Shown: positions 1 to 9,623, counted from the first letter of the stretch. The stretch is DNA of 64,000 nucleotides from an uncultured Carboxylicivirga sp. (GCF_963668385.1 NZ_OY764327.1:4312501-4376500); one strand, 5' to 3'. Translations and numbers: made by a program. Notes: a model not told the origin generated them from the sequence alone.

Positions 1-1
1 A

Positions 2-3000
2 ACTGGCTTAGATTGTAATAATGGAGCTGTTATTATTGTCGAAGACTCTGAAGAAGGTGTCATCTACGAATTAGCTAAAGGTGGTGTGCGAACTGGAAAT
101 ACAGTAGTTGGTATAGCAAATCAGGATGTTGAATTTATGGCTGTTGTAGATAAAGATGCCACTTATCAGGTATATGCTAATTTAAATGGTTGTGAAGCTT
201 TACTAAGTAATACTATCTATATTGATGTACCTGGTGCAATAGATTTATTTGAAGTGACTGGTGATGAAGAAATATGTAATGGAGATATAGGTGTTCGGTT
301 TGGATTATCTGGTTCAGAAAATGGTGTAACCTATACTTTATACAAAGCTGATGGTACTTTTGTGGGTGTTTATAATGGTTTAGAATTCCCTTATGTAAAC
401 GAAGAAGGAGAGTACTATGTACTAGGTGATGATGGAAGCGGTTGTACAATAGAGATGCTTAATAGAAAATCTTTAGTTGTTAATCCTTTACCAATTGCAT
501 ACGAGGTAACTGGTTCTGGTTATTATTGCGATAGTAATGGAGCATCAATTGGCTTAAGTGCAACAGAAGCAGGTGTTAACTATCAATTACAATATACACG
601 CGGTGGTAGTACAATAAATATTGGTACGCTTAAATCTGGTCAGCTTGATGGTTCCGGAATTACTTTCGATGAGTTTGGACCATTTACAATAGCTAATTAC
701 CCAGAAGCTGATGGAGTATTTACTGTTGTTGCAATTAATGATGTGTCATTATGTACATCTAGTATGAATGGTAGTGTAGTATTATCAGAAAAAGAAGCAC
801 TACAGCCTATTGATCTTTCTTATAGTACATCATACTGTTCTGATGAGAATGGTTCTTTAATTGAAACTGATATTTCAGAAACAGAAGCTATTTATTCTTT
901 GATCGATGTTAATACTGGTGAAATCGTAATAAGTGTAGACGGAACAGGTTCTTCAATTAGTTTTGGATATCGTAAGGCTGGAACTTATAGGGTGGATGCA
1001 GCTTGGGGCGAAGATGGTTGTGCCGTTGAAGGTTTATACCCTGAGTTTACAATATCTGAAAGCTATGAACCCGTAGACCAAGTAGTGACACCTGACGAAG
1101 TATCAGCATGCGGTCAAAGTGAAGTTACAATTAGTATAGAGCAAAGAGAACCAGGTGTTGTGTATTACTTATATGAACTTGGTGATTATCCAGATGGAAG
1201 CATGATTGATGTGTTAGATGATAGTAAACCTAATATTATTGAGTTTGCAACTCTGGCGATTAACCAAGATATAGAATACGAAGTTATAGCTGCTGGTCAA
1301 GATGTCTGTGAAAAGCTATTAGGTATTGTTACTGTAAGCTATAAAGACAGTCCTTCACCATATAGCATGTTCGCTATTGACGACTCAGGAGTTACAGTTA
1401 CAGATACTGCGAAATATTGTAATGAAGGTGTTCAGATTGGATTAAGTTCAACCGAAAATGGTATTGCTTATATTCTTTATAAAGAATTTAATGAAGAAGT
1501 TGGTTACGTTACTGGAAATGGTGGTTCAATGTCTTTTACTGGCTACCATCTTGGAGTTGCTAATGATACGATCGCTTATTCTGTACGTGCAATAAATAAC
1601 CAATCAGGTTGTAGTACAGAATGGACTGATACAATACAGGTTATTAGTCTTCCTGTAGCTGATAAGAAAGAAGTTTCTGTAGTTAATAATACTGTTTGTG
1701 GCGATAATAGTACATTAATAGTACTTAGTGATAAGCAGGATGGAGTAAGCTATTACCTAGATTCTAATGTACAAGGAGTAGATGGAACAACTGATATTAC
1801 GTGGGAAATACCGGCACCCGATATTAAAGGAACATATACCTATAAAATTTATGGTGCTATTAATGGCGGATGTGAAACCTTAATGGATTCTGTGCAAATT
1901 GAATTTAAAGATGGTCCATTAGAGTTTAGCATGTTTGCTATTGATGATTCTGGTGTTACAGTTACCGATACTGCTAAGTATTGTTCTCAAGGGGTTCAAA
2001 TTGGCTTAAGTTCAACCGAAAATGGTATAGCTTATATTCTTTCTAATGATTTAGAGGGAGAAGTGGGTTACTTAACTGGAGATGGTAATTCTATGTTATT
2101 TACGGGTTACCATTTGGGAGCTTCAAATGATACTATAACTTATTCTGTACGTGCAATAAATAATCAATCAGGTTGTCCGATAGATTGGAGTCACACTATT
2201 AAAGTAGTAGAATTAACTGGACCTGAAATGAAAAGTGTTACTATAAGCAATAATGTTGTCTGCGGATCTAGTGGAGCTGAAGTTACTTTAGCTGATAGTG
2301 AAGTTGGAGTTATTTATTCTTTATTTGATGGTACAGTTAAATATGACAGTAAAGTAGGAGATGGTTCAGACCTTGTTTGGATAATTAATCCATCGTTATT
2401 AGGAGACTATACTTATAGTATTGTAGCCCAATCTCAGACAAGTTGTGAGTCAATTATGGATGAATTTGAATTGGAATTTAAAGAGGGACCTTCACCTTTT
2501 ACTGTTTATGCAACGGATGGTATTACTGAAGTTAATGATGAAATCAGTTATTGTGCTGATGGAAATGGAATTCAGATTGGTGTTAGAAATACCCAGGAAG
2601 ATATAGCTTACATCCTTTATCAAGGTGATTTAGATACAAGAGTTGGATTCATTAGTGGTAATGGAAATGATCAGTTGTTTACTGGTTATTTCATGGGAGA
2701 TCCAAATAGTACTGTTAATTATTTTGTAGAAGCAATCAATTTCAATACCGGATGTAATGTGATAGGTATTAATAATATCAATGTTGTTGAAAATGCATTA
2801 CCTGAACCTTTTAATATTACTCTTAATGGTGATGTTATTAATGATGGTGAAATGGGATTAGGTATTATCAGAGTCGATGAAATTGGTTTAAATTTATCAA
2901 CCGTTGGAGTTGCCTATTCTTTATTAAGGAATGATCTTCCTTATACTTCTGTAGATCCTATTCAAGGTGATGGAAATGAATTGAACTTTGGAACTCAGAC

Positions 3001-3772
3001 CGAATCTGGTATATATACAGTACAAGCTACTGAATTAGGTTGTTCTAATTTAATGTTTGGTTCTGTCAGGTTAGATGCGACTCAGCTAATAGCTGTTGAT
3101 GATACCATTGCTGCTTCAAATCTTGTATCTGATACAATTAATGTATGGGAGAATGATGTTAAAGATGAAGTTTATCTGGATATACTAGGTGCTAATATTG
3201 AATTTAGTTTACGATATGCATCCGAAGAGCGTAAGGATACACTAGAAGGACTATCGTTAAAGACCGACTTCGGTAATGAAGTAGTAATTAATCAGCTTGG
3301 TCATTTAACATTCAAAAAGAATCCTGTCTTCTATGGAAGAGATAGTGTACAGTATATTATTAAGAATACAACAATAGAAAATCGACAGGATACGGCATAT
3401 GTTTATTTCTTTATTGGAAACTTTGATGTTGATGATGATAATATGATTCTGATACCAAATGCATTTTCTCCTAATGGTGATGGTATAAATGATTATTATA
3501 AGATTCAAGGATCCTTTACTGATGAAGTTGGAAGTTCTTCATTAGAAGTCTATAACAGATGGGGTACTTTGGTATATAGATCAAAAGGAGAGAGATATGA
3601 TAATAGTTGGGATGGTAAGTCTAATGCCGGGGCAATGGTTTCGCTAGGCGAAAATCTTCCGAATGGTACATACTTCTATATTTTTAGTATAACCATTATC
3701 GAAGAAGATGCCAATGGAAATAGCAATTATAAAACAAAAGAATACAACGGGTTTATAGAGTTACGTAGATAA
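2..3772 (+). CDS. T9SS type B-sorted repeat surface protein (5' end outside window)
   Basis: The reading frame is open from base 2, so the start codon lies upstream; the GTG at 86 is only an internal codon. The visible part, about 1256 residues, is a chain of about eleven Ig-like modules, each with a Cys near its start followed by a pattern like 'ct.iGLs.tE.GvaYxLy'. The modules at about 1354-1650 and 1912-2180 are near-identical and a third at about 2490-2760 is diverged. The C-terminus has the gliding-motility-associated (CHU_C) domain: 'IPNAFSPNGDGIND', 'VYNRWG', 'WDGKSN' and 'LPNGTYFYIF'. This domain is known to direct type B cargo through the type IX secretion system. The PorP/SprF-like gene directly downstream is the usual partner of such proteins. 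A role in adhesion or gliding is inferred; the ligand cannot be read from sequence. Confidence 0.88.
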   Translation, partial: TGLDCNNGAVIIVEDSEEGVIYELAKGGVRTGNTVVGIANQDVEFMAVVDKDATYQVYANLNGCEALLSNTIYIDVPGAIDLFEVTGDEEICNGDIGVRFGLSGSENGVTYTLYKADGTFVGVYNGLEFPYVNEEGEYYVLGDDGSGCTIEMLNRKSLVVNPLPIAYEVTGSGYYCDSNGASIGLSATEAGVNYQLQYTRGGSTINIGTLKSGQLDGSGITFDEFGPFTIANYPEADGVFTVVAINDVSLCTSSMNGSVVLSEKEALQPIDLSYSTSYCSDENGSLIETDISETEAIYSLIDVNTGEIVISVDGTGSSISFGYRKAGTYRVDAAWGEDGCAVEGLYPEFTISESYEPVDQVVTPDEVSACGQSEVTISIEQREPGVVYYLYELGDYPDGSMIDVLDDSKPNIIEFATLAINQDIEYEVIAAGQDVCEKLLGIVTVSYKDSPSPYSMFAIDDSGVTVTDTAKYCNEGVQIGLSSTENGIAYILYKEFNEEVGYVTGNGGSMSFTGYHLGVANDTIAYSVRAINNQSGCSTEWTDTIQVISLPVADKKEVSVVNNTVCGDNSTLIVLSDKQDGVSYYLDSNVQGVDGTTDITWEIPAPDIKGTYTYKIYGAINGGCETLMDSVQIEFKDGPLEFSMFAIDDSGVTVTDTAKYCSQGVQIGLSSTENGIAYILSNDLEGEVGYLTGDGNSMLFTGYHLGASNDTITYSVRAINNQSGCPIDWSHTIKVVELTGPEMKSVTISNNVVCGSSGAEVTLADSEVGVIYSLFDGTVKYDSKVGDGSDLVWIINPSLLGDYTYSIVAQSQTSCESIMDEFELEFKEGPSPFTVYATDGITEVNDEISYCADGNGIQIGVRNTQEDIAYILYQGDLDTRVGFISGNGNDQLFTGYFMGDPNSTVNYFVEAINFNTGCNVIGINNINVVENALPEPFNITLNGDVINDGEMGLGIIRVDEIGLNLSTVGVAYSLLRNDLPYTSVDPIQGDGNELNFGTQTESGIYTVQATELGCSNLMFGSVRLDATQLIAVDDTIAASNLVSDTINVWENDVKDEVYLDILGANIEFSLRYASEERKDTLEGLSLKTDFGNEVVINQLGHLTFKKNPVFYGRDSVQYIIKNTTIENRQDTAYVYFFIGNFDVDDDNMILIPNAFSPNGDGINDYYKIQGSFTDEVGSSSLEVYNRWGTLVYRSKGERYDNSWDGKSNAGAMVSLGENLPNGTYFYIFSITIIEEDANGNSNYKTKEYNGFIELRR

Positions 3773-3846
3773 TTAGAATGGCTGTAAAGCTTTAAAACAA
3801 TCAAAGTATAGCCTTCTTAGGTCTATTGATATTAAAAAACTGTTAT

Positions 3847-4773
3847 ATGAAATATTTGGTCTCCATAATACTGATTTTGTTCATGGTAGGTGTTGCCAAA
3901 GCGCAGGATCAGGCGCAATACAATCATTATATCGGTAATCAGGGTATTTTAAATCCTGCATACAATGGTACTCGCGATGTAATTAGTGGGTTGGTTGTAC
4001 ATCGTAACCAGTGGTTGGGTATGAAAGGTGCGCCAATGAACCAGGCTCTGAATATTCATGGTCCTATTGATGATACAAACCTGGGTGTTGGAGCAGTTTT
4101 AACCAATGATCATTTAGGTTTCACTAATACTTTCGAGTTTATGGGAGCAGCCTCTTATAAAGTTAAGCTTGACAGAAAAGGGAAATTTTTATCATTTGGT
4201 TTACAATTGGGTGTTACCTCTCATGTTTACGATGGAACCCAGGCAATTACCGGTGATTTTGGAGATCCAGTATTTCAAAGAAAAGAAAGTAAATTAGGTT
4301 TTAACGCTGGTGTAGGTGCTTATTTTTATGCTAAAGATTACTTTGCAGGATTCTCTGTTCCTCGACTATTTGATAACGAATTTAATGTAGAACAAGAGAG
4401 CTTTAAGAATACCTTTAATTATAAAAATATGCATGCCTATTGGTATGGTGGGTATGTTTTTGATTGGGGTGATGTAAAGGTTAAACCAACCGCGTTAATC
4501 AGAACAGTAGTTGGAGCACCTTTAACCGTTGATGTGTCTGCTAATGTATTACTAATGGAGCAACTTTGGTTAGGGTTATCTTACCGAAGTATATCTGAAG
4601 TAGTGTTTTTATCAGAATACATTATAAACCGCCAGTTTACTGTTCGATATTCGTTTGATTATTCTATTTCGCCATTAAATACTTATGGCAAATATGGTAC
4701 GCATGAAATTGGAATACAATTCGATTTCTCATTTAATAAGCGACCAGGAATGCGTTCAATCAGGTATTTCTAA
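3847..4773 (+). CDS. PorP/SprF family type IX secretion outer-membrane protein
   Basis: A 308-residue protein with a signal peptide (MKYLVSIILILFMVGVAKA, cut before QDQAQ) followed by the family hallmark 'YNHYIGNQGILNPAYNGT' and a beta-rich barrel ending in 'IGIQFDFSF'. I chose the ATG at 3847 rather than the TTG at 3826, because it starts directly at the signal peptide. PorP/SprF proteins are outer-membrane partners needed for secretion or surface attachment of T9SS type B proteins. The gene lies 74 nt after the CHU_C protein and 11 nt before the OmpA/PD40 gene, the classic SprB-SprF layout, so it probably serves the upstream adhesin. Family assignment is firm; the exact cargo is inferred from position. 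Confidence 0.9.
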   Translation: MKYLVSIILILFMVGVAKAQDQAQYNHYIGNQGILNPAYNGTRDVISGLVVHRNQWLGMKGAPMNQALNIHGPIDDTNLGVGAVLTNDHLGFTNTFEFMGAASYKVKLDRKGKFLSFGLQLGVTSHVYDGTQAITGDFGDPVFQRKESKLGFNAGVGAYFYAKDYFAGFSVPRLFDNEFNVEQESFKNTFNYKNMHAYWYGGYVFDWGDVKVKPTALIRTVVGAPLTVDVSANVLLMEQLWLGLSYRSISEVVFLSEYIINRQFTVRYSFDYSISPLNTYGKYGTHEIGIQFDFSFNKRPGMRSIRYF

Positions 4774-4784
4774 ATCGATAAATT

Positions 4785-6878
4785 ATGAAAAATTCACCTG
4801 ACGATAGATTACTTTTATTATTGCCTAAATATATTTTAGCTATGATACCTAACTTAAAATTATCAGCGCTTGTGGGGTTGATGTTGATAGCACAGTTAGT
4901 AAGTGCACAACGCACTGAGCTACGACGTGCTGAAAATTTGTACGAAAATCAGGATTATTACCAGGCATTGGAATATTTTAATGCTGCTGTAGAAAAAGGA
5001 GATGAAAGCACAGATACGCAGCTGAAAATAGCCAGATGTCACTTCAATTTGAAGGATATTCAAACGGCATTTGATATGTATGTCGGTATGGAGTCTGATT
5101 TAACAAACGAGGAGGATCTGAAAAATTATGCTTCTTGCTATCAACAAATGGGTGGTTATGAAATAGCCATTGAGTGGTATAATAAAGCTAAATCTGCAGG
5201 TGCAAATCCATTGGATATTAAAGAATTGGTAAAAGCTTGTCAATGGGCTAATGATAATCAACAATACAATCAGGATGTGAGGGTTAATCCTGCTGATCTT
5301 CTAATCGGAGGACAATCATTTGGTATACAATTTTACGAGGATGAAGTAGTTTATTCCGGAGAAAAAACAGGAGGATCAAAGAAGGTGGATAATAGTGGGA
5401 AAGAATACCTTAATCTATTTTCATCCAAATATATTGATGGGGAAATACAGGAAGGGAGTAGTTCGTTTTCAAATTATCTTGAATATGATTTTCACGTAGG
5501 TGCAACTGCCTTCACGAGCGATTATAAAAGAATTTACTATACTAAGGTTGTAAAAGTTAAAGGTGGTAGTGGTATTAAAATTTTTACTGCAGAGCATAAT
5601 GGTAAAGATTGGACTAGTGAAAAAGAATTGAGCATTAATTCAAATGATTACGATGTAAAATATCCTGCGGTTTCTCCTGATAATAAGTATTTGTTTTATA
5701 CATCAAGTCAGGGAGGTGGATTTGGTGGAATGGATATTTATAGAGCTCGAATTAAGAATAATGGTGATGTTGATAAAGGCGAAAATTTAGGGAAGGAAAT
5801 AAACACTTTTGGAAATGAAGCCTGGCCATTTATTAGTAAAGATGGTGATTTATATTTTGCCTCCGATGGACATATGGGGTTTGGGGGATTAGATATCTTT
5901 AAAGCAGAATTGGTGGATGGAAAATACACAAATATTACCAATATGGGTTTGCCAATTAACAGTGGTAAAGACGATTTTGGTTATGTGTTAGATCCAAATG
6001 ATAGTAGAAGAGGTTTCTTATCGAGTAATAGAATTGGCACAGGTAGATCAGATGGTATTTTTGTAATGACACCAGCGAATGATGGACAAGAAGATGATGG
6101 GGATGCGATTCCAATCTTTGATGAGATGGCAGCAGAAGTAGAAGAGCAGTCTGTAGAGGAAACTCCAGTTGTTGAAGTGCCGGTAGTAGTTGCACCTCCA
6201 GTTAAAGATCTCTCAATGTATCCAGAAGCCTTTTCAACTGTACTTACTTCTACTTTTAAAGGCGAACCGATTGTTGGTGCTCAGGTCGTAATAAAAGATG
6301 CTAATACAGGTGCGATTGTAGCAACTGGTACCTCAGATGCTTTAGGTAAAGTATTTATTCCAATACCTGATGAATTTAAAAACGATAGTCAGGAATTTGA
6401 AATTGAATTATCAAAAGGTGAAGAATTCAATTCTAAACGAATGATTGTTCATATAATGGAAATAGAAGACATTAATAATAATGGTTTATCTTTGACGCCA
6501 ATATTTGATGATGATTCATTAAATGAAATCGGTAAATTTGTGATTCCATATGAAGGAGATCAAGTTACTGAGGAAGGTAAACGTATACTAGATAAGTTAG
6601 CTGCTTATTTATTCCAAAATCCAAATGTAGTTGTGAAACTTAATGGTCACACTGAGGCAAGAGGCAATAAGTATAAAAATCTGGATGTTTCTCAGTCTGC
6701 GGCTGAATCAGCAGAAAAATATCTCATGTTGAAAGGTGTGGATGATGATAATATGATACCGAGGGGATATGGTGAAAGATATCTTATCAACAAATGTAAG
6801 CGTGGTGTTTATTGTGATGACAGCGAGCATTTGAAAAACCGCCGAATTGAGGTTGTTGTGTGGAAAACTCTTAACTAA
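4785..6878 (+). CDS. TPR-PD40-OmpA envelope protein (PorE-like)
   Basis: 697 residues. A signal sequence ends at 'LVSAQ'; a second possible start at 4842 (MIPNLK) would give a more usual signal peptide length. Then come TPR-like helices (about 40-160), a WD40-like/PD40 propeller (about 170-430, with 'YPAVSPDNKYLFYTS' and 'GFGGMDIYRA' style blades), a Val/Glu/Pro-rich linker (about 435-475), a carboxypeptidase-regulatory-like beta domain (about 485-555) and a C-terminal OmpA domain (about 580-697) with 'LNGHTEARG' and 'RGYGERYL' for peptidoglycan binding. This domain order matches PorE and related T9SS-linked periplasmic proteins that anchor the secretion apparatus to the cell wall. It is the third gene of the T9SS block, 11 nt after the PorP/SprF gene. 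Confidence 0.85.
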   Translation: MKNSPDDRLLLLLPKYILAMIPNLKLSALVGLMLIAQLVSAQRTELRRAENLYENQDYYQALEYFNAAVEKGDESTDTQLKIARCHFNLKDIQTAFDMYVGMESDLTNEEDLKNYASCYQQMGGYEIAIEWYNKAKSAGANPLDIKELVKACQWANDNQQYNQDVRVNPADLLIGGQSFGIQFYEDEVVYSGEKTGGSKKVDNSGKEYLNLFSSKYIDGEIQEGSSSFSNYLEYDFHVGATAFTSDYKRIYYTKVVKVKGGSGIKIFTAEHNGKDWTSEKELSINSNDYDVKYPAVSPDNKYLFYTSSQGGGFGGMDIYRARIKNNGDVDKGENLGKEINTFGNEAWPFISKDGDLYFASDGHMGFGGLDIFKAELVDGKYTNITNMGLPINSGKDDFGYVLDPNDSRRGFLSSNRIGTGRSDGIFVMTPANDGQEDDGDAIPIFDEMAAEVEEQSVEETPVVEVPVVVAPPVKDLSMYPEAFSTVLTSTFKGEPIVGAQVVIKDANTGAIVATGTSDALGKVFIPIPDEFKNDSQEFEIELSKGEEFNSKRMIVHIMEIEDINNNGLSLTPIFDDDSLNEIGKFVIPYEGDQVTEEGKRILDKLAAYLFQNPNVVVKLNGHTEARGNKYKNLDVSQSAAESAEKYLMLKGVDDDNMIPRGYGERYLINKCKRGVYCDDSEHLKNRRIEVVVWKTLN

Positions 6879-6920
6879 ACTATGAATTAATACGTCGTAA
6901 GACGGCATAATATCTGAAAA

Positions 6921-7547
6921 ATGAGACTCAAATTAATAATGATCATAACAGCAATAATGGTTAGCACTGTATCGGGTGTTGCCGATGATATTGCACATTT
7001 GAGGACAAGTAAAAAGATAATAAGAATGGACGAGGCTGAAGCGCCTTATTGGGCAATACAAATTATCGCCCTAAAACGTCCGCCTGGTGTAGCGTCTTTT
7101 TTTCAGGCTGTTGATGTAGCGCGTGAATATGTTTGTACCGATGGGTTTGTTAGATATACTGTTGGTCAATATAATACGTATGAGGAAGCAAAAAGTCATA
7201 TTGATGAGATTAAAGTATTAGGTTACGATCAGGCTTTTGTGGTAAATACAGCTGAATATAAGATGAAGAATGAGGAGACATTTAAATCTTCATCGAGTCT
7301 AAAAATTGATCCCTCAAAAACGTATACAGTGCAATTAAGTGCATTTCGTTTTCCGGTATATTTAAGTCATTTCGAAAATGTGGATAATGTAATGGAATTT
7401 CGAATGAAAGATAAAATATTTAGATATACTGTTGGTAAATTCCCGGGTACAGAAGCTAAGGAAGAGCTACAGAAAATAAAAGATTTAGGGTATAAAAAAG
7501 CCTTTTTAGTTGAATTGGATAAATATATGCCATTCAAAATAGAATAA
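6921..7547 (+). CDS. exported protein with two SPOR-like repeats
   Basis: 208 residues with an N-terminal signal peptide (MRLKLIMIITAIMVSTVSG). Two related segments of about 70 residues follow, one at about 37-110 ('YWAIQIIALKRPPG' ... 'FVRYTVGQYNTYEEAKSHI') and one at about 130-205 ('TYTVQLSAFRFPV' ... 'IFRYTVGKFPGTEAKEEL'). Both have the beta-alpha-beta pattern and the 'YTVG.F.t..EA...l' end of SPOR domains, which bind denuded peptidoglycan. It follows the OmpA/PD40 gene by 42 nt in the same direction and could share its transcript, which fits a cell-wall-linked accessory of the T9SS block. The SPOR match is by pattern, and a specific role is not visible. Confidence 0.75.
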   Translation: MRLKLIMIITAIMVSTVSGVADDIAHLRTSKKIIRMDEAEAPYWAIQIIALKRPPGVASFFQAVDVAREYVCTDGFVRYTVGQYNTYEEAKSHIDEIKVLGYDQAFVVNTAEYKMKNEETFKSSSSLKIDPSKTYTVQLSAFRFPVYLSHFENVDNVMEFRMKDKIFRYTVGKFPGTEAKEELQKIKDLGYKKAFLVELDKYMPFKIE

Positions 7548-7552
7548 AGTAT

Positions 7553-7560
7553 TAATTTTG
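7553..7560 (+). promoter_or_regulatory. Bacteroidota -7 element for rnpB
   Basis: TAATTTTG fits the TAnnTTTG -7 consensus of the phylum and ends 4 nt before the first paired base of the RNase P RNA, which is where the start site is expected. Confidence 0.65.
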
Positions 7561-7564
7561 CATT

Positions 7565-7946
7565 ATAGCAAGCCGGTCTATCGCTGTCGCAGAAGTGCGA
7601 GAGAGGAAAGTCTGGGCAATACAGGGCACCGTGCTTCTGAATAGGAAGATGCTCGCGAGGGTATAGTAATGTAGCAGAGAATAACCGCCTCAATTTCGAT
7701 TGAGGTAAGGGTGAAAAGGCGAGGTAAGAGCTCACCGGTATTGGTGGTAACATCAGTAGCCGTACATCTGACGGATTGCAAGACCATGTATATCATAAGT
7801 CCATTAGGAGCAAAACGGCCCGTTTTGTTTTTCGAAAGAAAGGTTATGAGGGGTAGGTCGCTTAAGTTAATTGGTGACAATTAACTTAGATAAATGATAG
7901 ACGCCTTACTTGTAAGGAAACAGGACCCGGCTTACAGGCTTGCTAT
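7565..7946 (+). ncRNA. rnpB: RNase P RNA (class A, M1 RNA)
   Basis: This is the catalytic RNA of RNase P, which matures the 5' ends of tRNAs. The ends pair to form helix P1: ATAGCAAGCC at 7565-7574 is the exact complement of GGCTTGCTAT at 7937-7946. The universally conserved 5' block 'GAGAGGAAAGTC.GGGC' lies at about 7599-7617 and the 3' conserved 'ACAGGACCCGGCTTAC' at about 7920-7934. The length of about 382 nt is normal for the bacterial type. A run of T directly after P1 (7947-7953) probably ends transcription. Short ORFs on the minus strand across this region are by-products of the RNA sequence and not genes. Confidence 0.97.
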
Positions 7947-7967
7947 TTTTCTTTCTAACTCAATGTA

Positions 7968-9275
7968 ATGAAAAATCTTCTGTCTAAAATAATTCATTAT
8001 TTAAATGAAGAAATATGGCGTGTAACAGCCAATGATACTACTAAAAGACAGTTTTTCTTAATTCGTACAGTTCGTATTTTATATTTGGCTATTAAAGGTT
8101 TTATCAATGATAATTGCCAACAAAAAGCATCTGCTCTTACATTTTATTCGTTACTTTCTGTTGTACCTGTTGTGGCAATGGTTTTTGGTATAGCTAAAGG
8201 TTTTGGATTTGATGAAAGGGTGCAGGATCTTTTGGCTACCAAGTTAGAAGGGCAAGAAGAAGTCTTAAATTTCATTCAAAAGTTTGCTTTAAATTATCTT
8301 GAAAAGACTCCCGGTGGAGAAATAGCCGGAATTGGTCTGATTGTTTTATTTTGGTCGATAATGAAGGTTTTTGGTAACATCGAAAATTCTTTTAACGATA
8401 TATGGGAAGTAAAACATGCCAGAAGTTTTATTAGAAAGTTTAGCGATTATATTTCGTTAATGTTAGTGGGGATACTTCTAATGATTTCAAGTAGTGGAAT
8501 GATTGTTTTTGTTACCAAACAACTCAAAAACTACGGTTATGAGAGTATGGTTGGACCTAAAATGATGCTTTTACTATCGTATGTGTTAATATGGATTGTT
8601 TTTACTTTTTTACATCATATAATGCCCAATACAAGGGTAAAATTCCGATCGGCTTTATTTGGTGGTATTATTTCAGGAACATTATTCCAGCTTTTACAAT
8701 TTGGTTATATACATTTTCAGAGTTTTGTAACTAGTTACAATGTTATTTATGGTAGTTTTGCCAGTTTACCTTTGTTTTTATTTTGGCTTCAGGCAAGTTG
8801 GTTAATTGTTTTGTTGGGAGCTGAAATGTCATTTGCCTATCAAAATGCAAATACATTTGAATTTGATGCTGATACAAGACGAGTAAGTTACGAGTATAAA
8901 CGATTAATTACATTAATGGTAGTGGCTGATGTAGTTAAACGTTTCGAAAAAGGTGAGAGTGCTCCTTCTAATGTGTTGTTGTCTATCGAACTTCGTTTAC
9001 CTATCAGACTCATTAATGAAGTACTTTTTGATTTAGTAGAGAGCAGAGTATTTTCCGAAATTGCTGCAGATGATACAAAAGAAACTGTATATCAACCAGC
9101 TTTCGATATTAATAAATTAACTGTTATGAAAACGCTTCATATGATTGAAGCCAGAGGTAGCAGAGACTTACATTTTGAAGAAACAAAAAGCTTAGGAAGG
9201 CTTCAGGAAATATTAGACGAATTTAATTCAAAACTAATTGGTAGTTCAGGAAACATTCTAATAAAAGACTTATAA
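7968..9275 (+). CDS. YihY/BrkB family inner-membrane protein
   Basis: 435 residues. The family core covers about 35-295 with 'QKASALTFYSLLSVVPVVAM' near the start, several strongly hydrophobic segments (about 118-140, 158-182, 200-222, 238-262, 272-292) and the conserved 'GSFASLPLFLFWLQASWLIVLLGAEMSFAY' region, here described in part. A cytoplasmic tail (about 300-435) resembles a winged-helix-like extension common in Bacteroidota homologues. Some relatives were once called ribonuclease BN, but that assignment was withdrawn, and the transported substrate or role is unknown. It starts 22 nt after rnpB and is followed by a strong terminator, so it may be partly transcribed from the rnpB promoter. 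Confidence 0.85.
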   Translation: MKNLLSKIIHYLNEEIWRVTANDTTKRQFFLIRTVRILYLAIKGFINDNCQQKASALTFYSLLSVVPVVAMVFGIAKGFGFDERVQDLLATKLEGQEEVLNFIQKFALNYLEKTPGGEIAGIGLIVLFWSIMKVFGNIENSFNDIWEVKHARSFIRKFSDYISLMLVGILLMISSSGMIVFVTKQLKNYGYESMVGPKMMLLLSYVLIWIVFTFLHHIMPNTRVKFRSALFGGIISGTLFQLLQFGYIHFQSFVTSYNVIYGSFASLPLFLFWLQASWLIVLLGAEMSFAYQNANTFEFDADTRRVSYEYKRLITLMVVADVVKRFEKGESAPSNVLLSIELRLPIRLINEVLFDLVESRVFSEIAADDTKETVYQPAFDINKLTVMKTLHMIEARGSRDLHFEETKSLGRLQEILDEFNSKLIGSSGNILIKDL

Positions 9276-9279
9276 AAAG

Positions 9280-9317
9280 AAAAAGCGATGAATCTAATAA
9301 GAAACATCGCTTTTTTT
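9280..9317. terminator. bidirectional terminator between the BrkB gene and the minus-strand RNA
   Basis: AAAGCGATG pairs with CATCGCTTT around a loop at 9291-9304. T-rich tracts follow on both strands, so it can end the BrkB gene rightward and the minus-strand RNA leftward. Confidence 0.85.
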
Positions 9318-9521
9318 ATGAAGAACCACATCAACCGGGATTAATTTAAACTCCTGATGACAGGATTTGAGTGCATACAATCATCGGTAATCCTCCGTGC
9401 TCCGGAGAGCAACCCTAAGGTGAGGCCCGCCCTTTGAAAGCATAGCGTCACTCGGTGTTCTGATAGCGTTGAGTTTAACAATCAAAACGACTGATGTGGT
9501 ATTTTTTGTATCAAAGATCGT
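9318..9521 (-). ncRNA. structured small RNA candidate with 6S-like architecture
   Basis: The segment folds as one long interrupted rod. The closing stem is ACCACATCA (9325-9333) with TGATGTGGT (9492-9500), then TTAAACTC (9346-9353) with GAGTTTAA (9471-9478), then GAGTG (9369-9373) with CACTC (9449-9453), and a hairpin CTCCG-tgctc-CGGAG (9393-9407). The large unpaired middle and rod shape resemble 6S RNA, which binds RNA polymerase. The minus strand is favoured: a perfect TATATTTG -7 element (9526-9533) lies just upstream with a TTG 20 nt before it, and a hairpin with a T tract (9280-9317) lies just downstream. It could instead be a Bacteroidales-specific RNA family. The 6S identity is inferred from shape only. 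Confidence 0.6.
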
Positions 9522-9525
9522 ATGA

Positions 9526-9533
9526 CAAATATA
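9526..9533 (-). promoter_or_regulatory. -7 element for the minus-strand RNA
   Basis: Read on the minus strand this is TATATTTG, an exact TAnnTTTG match, with TTG (9554-9556) 20 nt upstream as a possible -33 element. It points leftward into the structured RNA. Confidence 0.6.
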
Positions 9534-9623
9534 GCCTTTCAGAGTATCAAAACCAAGAAAAACAAAGGGATTTAAAGCAATTGCTCTGTTAGTGATTGAA
9601 CCTTAATTTATTAATTTTACAAC

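Noticed and set aside
3826-3846. Upstream TTG start for the PorP/SprF gene
   Set aside because: It would place seven residues before the signal peptide; the ATG at 3847 opens the signal peptide directly.
7367-7880. Minus-strand open frames across the SPOR gene end and rnpB
   Set aside because: They overlap a highly conserved RNA gene and have no coding signs.
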